DNA of 18,401 nt, taken from NCBI GenBank assembly GCA_002428045.1, contig DIZZ01000261.1, positions 1 to 18,401 of the forward strand, given 5' to 3'. The position numbers were made by a program, and so were the translations under genes. Origin of the DNA: Verrucomicrobia bacterium UBA6015 (GTDB lineage Bacteria > Verrucomicrobiota > Kiritimatiellia > UBA8416). Under the pieces are notes generated by a model. The model saw only the letters and a list, made by a program, of their open reading frames with translations, was not told the DNA's origin and ran no database searches. Of this stretch, positions 16,960 to 18,401 are shown in pieces; positions within the stretch are counted from its first letter, which is position 1; each line of letters starts with the position of its first letter.

Positions 16960-18401
16960 ATGCGCTTGAAGACTATCCGCCTTGCTCTCGTACTCATTGG
17001 AATGGCCGTTACCGTTGCCACCACAGGCTATGCCCAGCAGCCTGTGAAGCGCACCCAATTGTCGGAGGATGCCCGCAAATTCCTTCCTCCCGAGGATAAG
17101 CTCGATGTGACGCTGACGGATGGTCGCACCTTCCAAGCGGAATTGCTTGAACAGAGTGCAACGGAGTATGTATTCCGCATTAGCACAGGCACCATCCGGT
17201 CGCGGCGGGCAATTCCCCGTGCAGAGGTCAAGTCCATCACAGCGACACCGCTTTCCGTTTATCTGGTGAACGGGCTGAAACGGCTTGACCTGGATTCCAA
17301 GAATAGCCTGGCACCTGATCGCTACCGACTGTCGATCGCCCTGTTTGATGAATTCATCACCCTCTTCCCGAAGGACGCCGCCGTCGCGGACATCAAGACC
17401 AAACGGGATGCTTTCCAGGCCGAGTTTGCCAAGATTAAGAGGGGAATGAAGAAGATCGATGGGCAGTGGCACGCCCCGGTCCAGGCCGCCGTGGTTGAAT
17501 TCAACCTTTCCTCTGCGCAAATGACCGAAATGGAATCACAACACAAGGGGATTCAGGCTGGCACATGGAACAGCGACACTAACGCCCGCCAGAACTATGA
17601 TACGCTGCGCGACCGTTGCCGCGACATCGCGCGCGGCGTTCCGCAGATCATGACTGACCGCCTACCGCTACTGATCGAGGAAAAACAGTTTGATGAGGCG
17701 TTCCTGGAAATGAACGCCTTCATGCGGTTCTGGATCGCCGAGGTTTTGGTCTCTGAAAACCGGGCAGCAGACCGCAATCGCATTGGCGAAGGCGTTTTCG
17801 AGGGGATGGATTTCGATTACCTTCTGCGCCTGACGCGCCGGATCATGGAGCCCTACACCGCCATGATGACCTCAAGCCGTGCCGAACAACCCCCACCCGG
17901 GGTTTCCATTCCGCCCACGATGGCGTATGTTCCCGGGGGCTATTTCCTGATGGGCAATCAGGCCGCCAAGCCCGGCCATCCCGATTTCCCCTACCGTTCG
18001 GTCTTCGTCAAACCCTTCCTGATCGACCGTTACGAAGTCTCGAATGCCGAGTACCGCGAGTTTATCGACTACGTCAAGTCCACGGGCGATTATTCCATGT
18101 CACACCCCTCGGCGCCGCCCCTGAAGGACCATACGCCCGCAGGCTGGGCGAAGCCTGAGTTGAGCGACGATGACCAGCCCGTGGTCGGTGTGGATTGGTT
18201 CGATGCCTACGCCTACCTTCGCTGGCGCGGGAAACGGCTGCCTACCGAGGCCGAATGGGAAATGGCCGCCCGCGGGCGGGACGGCCGGATCTACCCATGG
18301 GGCGAAGCCGCCCCTGACCGCATGGTTGTGAACACTCCGGCTGGCCGCGCCTATATTGGACAGCAGATGGATGCGCAGTTGCCGCCCCCACCGCCCCCAC
18401 C
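16960..18401 (+). CDS. Secreted protein with LSm/SH3-like N-terminal barrel and FGE-sulfatase domain (3' end cut by window)
   Basis: Partial gene; 480 residues are visible with no stop. Residues 1-25 are a Sec signal peptide (LVLIGMAVTVATTGYA|QQ). Residues about 46-94 (KLDVTLTDGRTFQAELLEQS, IPRAEVKSI) look like a small LSm/SH3-type beta-barrel. A helical region spans 115-305. The FGE-sulfatase (SUMF1-like) domain starts at about 320: MAYVPGGYFLMGNQ, PFLIDRYEVSNAEYREFIDYV (split by a loop), QPVVGVDWFDAYAYLRWRGK, RLPTEAEWEMAARG and YPWG (446-449). True formylglycine-generating enzymes have two catalytic cysteines near the C-terminus, outside this window, so catalysis cannot be judged; many exported relatives in PVC bacteria are thought to be non-catalytic. 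Just past YPWG a proline run begins (QLPPPPPP, 473-480), an unexpected insertion in the fold. AGAGGGA precedes the ATG by seven bases. Confidence 0.85.
   Translation, partial: MRLKTIRLALVLIGMAVTVATTGYAQQPVKRTQLSEDARKFLPPEDKLDVTLTDGRTFQAELLEQSATEYVFRISTGTIRSRRAIPRAEVKSITATPLSVYLVNGLKRLDLDSKNSLAPDRYRLSIALFDEFITLFPKDAAVADIKTKRDAFQAEFAKIKRGMKKIDGQWHAPVQAAVVEFNLSSAQMTEMESQHKGIQAGTWNSDTNARQNYDTLRDRCRDIARGVPQIMTDRLPLLIEEKQFDEAFLEMNAFMRFWIAEVLVSENRAADRNRIGEGVFEGMDFDYLLRLTRRIMEPYTAMMTSSRAEQPPPGVSIPPTMAYVPGGYFLMGNQAAKPGHPDFPYRSVFVKPFLIDRYEVSNAEYREFIDYVKSTGDYSMSHPSAPPLKDHTPAGWAKPELSDDDQPVVGVDWFDAYAYLRWRGKRLPTEAEWEMAARGRDGRIYPWGEAAPDRMVVNTPAGRAYIGQQMDAQLPPPPPP

Overview
The window is about 18.4 kb of GC-rich bacterial chromosome. 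It carries 15 protein-coding genes I can support, one of them cut by the right edge. No tRNA, rRNA, CRISPR array, insertion sequence or phage gene is visible. Secreted beta-barrel proteins ending in phenylalanine, a MltC-type lytic transglycosylase and an O-antigen ligase/polymerase-type protein point to a Gram-negative cell. Pyruvate:ferredoxin oxidoreductase paired with class II aldolase points to anaerobic or fermentative metabolism. A secreted protein with an FGE-sulfatase fold, PEGA-like and coiled-coil envelope proteins, and a hexamer repeat in an intergenic gap fit the PVC superphylum, perhaps Kiritimatiellota. That placement is an impression from gene content, not a phylogeny.

Layout. 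(1) 75-1610: YifB/ComM-type AAA+ ATPase. (2) 1661-6560, plus strand: a tightly packed run of six genes: a metal-hydrolase-like protein, a PHP-domain phosphoesterase, a Wzy/WaaL-like membrane protein with a TPR-like tail, two small membrane proteins that look like diverged duplicates, and a TcdA/ThiF-type E1-like enzyme. The last junctions are TAATG and TGATG overlaps, which suggests translational coupling. (3) 6693-7442, plus: an outer-membrane barrel protein followed by a strong terminator. (4) 10440 down to 7536, minus: an envelope cluster of a PEGA-like/coiled-coil exported protein, a second small barrel, and a MltC-like transglycosylase carrying an extra LysM domain. (5) 10699-11913, plus: a PlsC-type acyltransferase with a GTG start and a long C-terminal extension. 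(6) 16736 down to 12164, minus: a two-gene carbon operon (class II fructose-bisphosphate aldolase, then pyruvate:ferredoxin oxidoreductase) with a recognisable promoter, a leader hairpin and a strong intrinsic terminator. (7) 16960 to the edge, plus: a secreted protein with an LSm/SH3-like N-terminal barrel and an FGE-sulfatase domain, divergently transcribed from the aldolase with its own promoter candidate.

How the genes work together: groups 2-4 mostly concern the cell envelope (glycan ligation or polymerisation, murein turnover, outer-membrane barrels). Group 6 carries carbon through lower glycolysis to acetyl-CoA and reduced ferredoxin. The most unusual items are the duplicated small membrane pair coupled to the Wzy-like gene and to TcdA, the LysM-bearing non-lipoprotein MltC, the cysteine-rich TcdA subtype, and the LSm-like/FGE protein with a proline run. 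I found no clearly new defence or mobile system.
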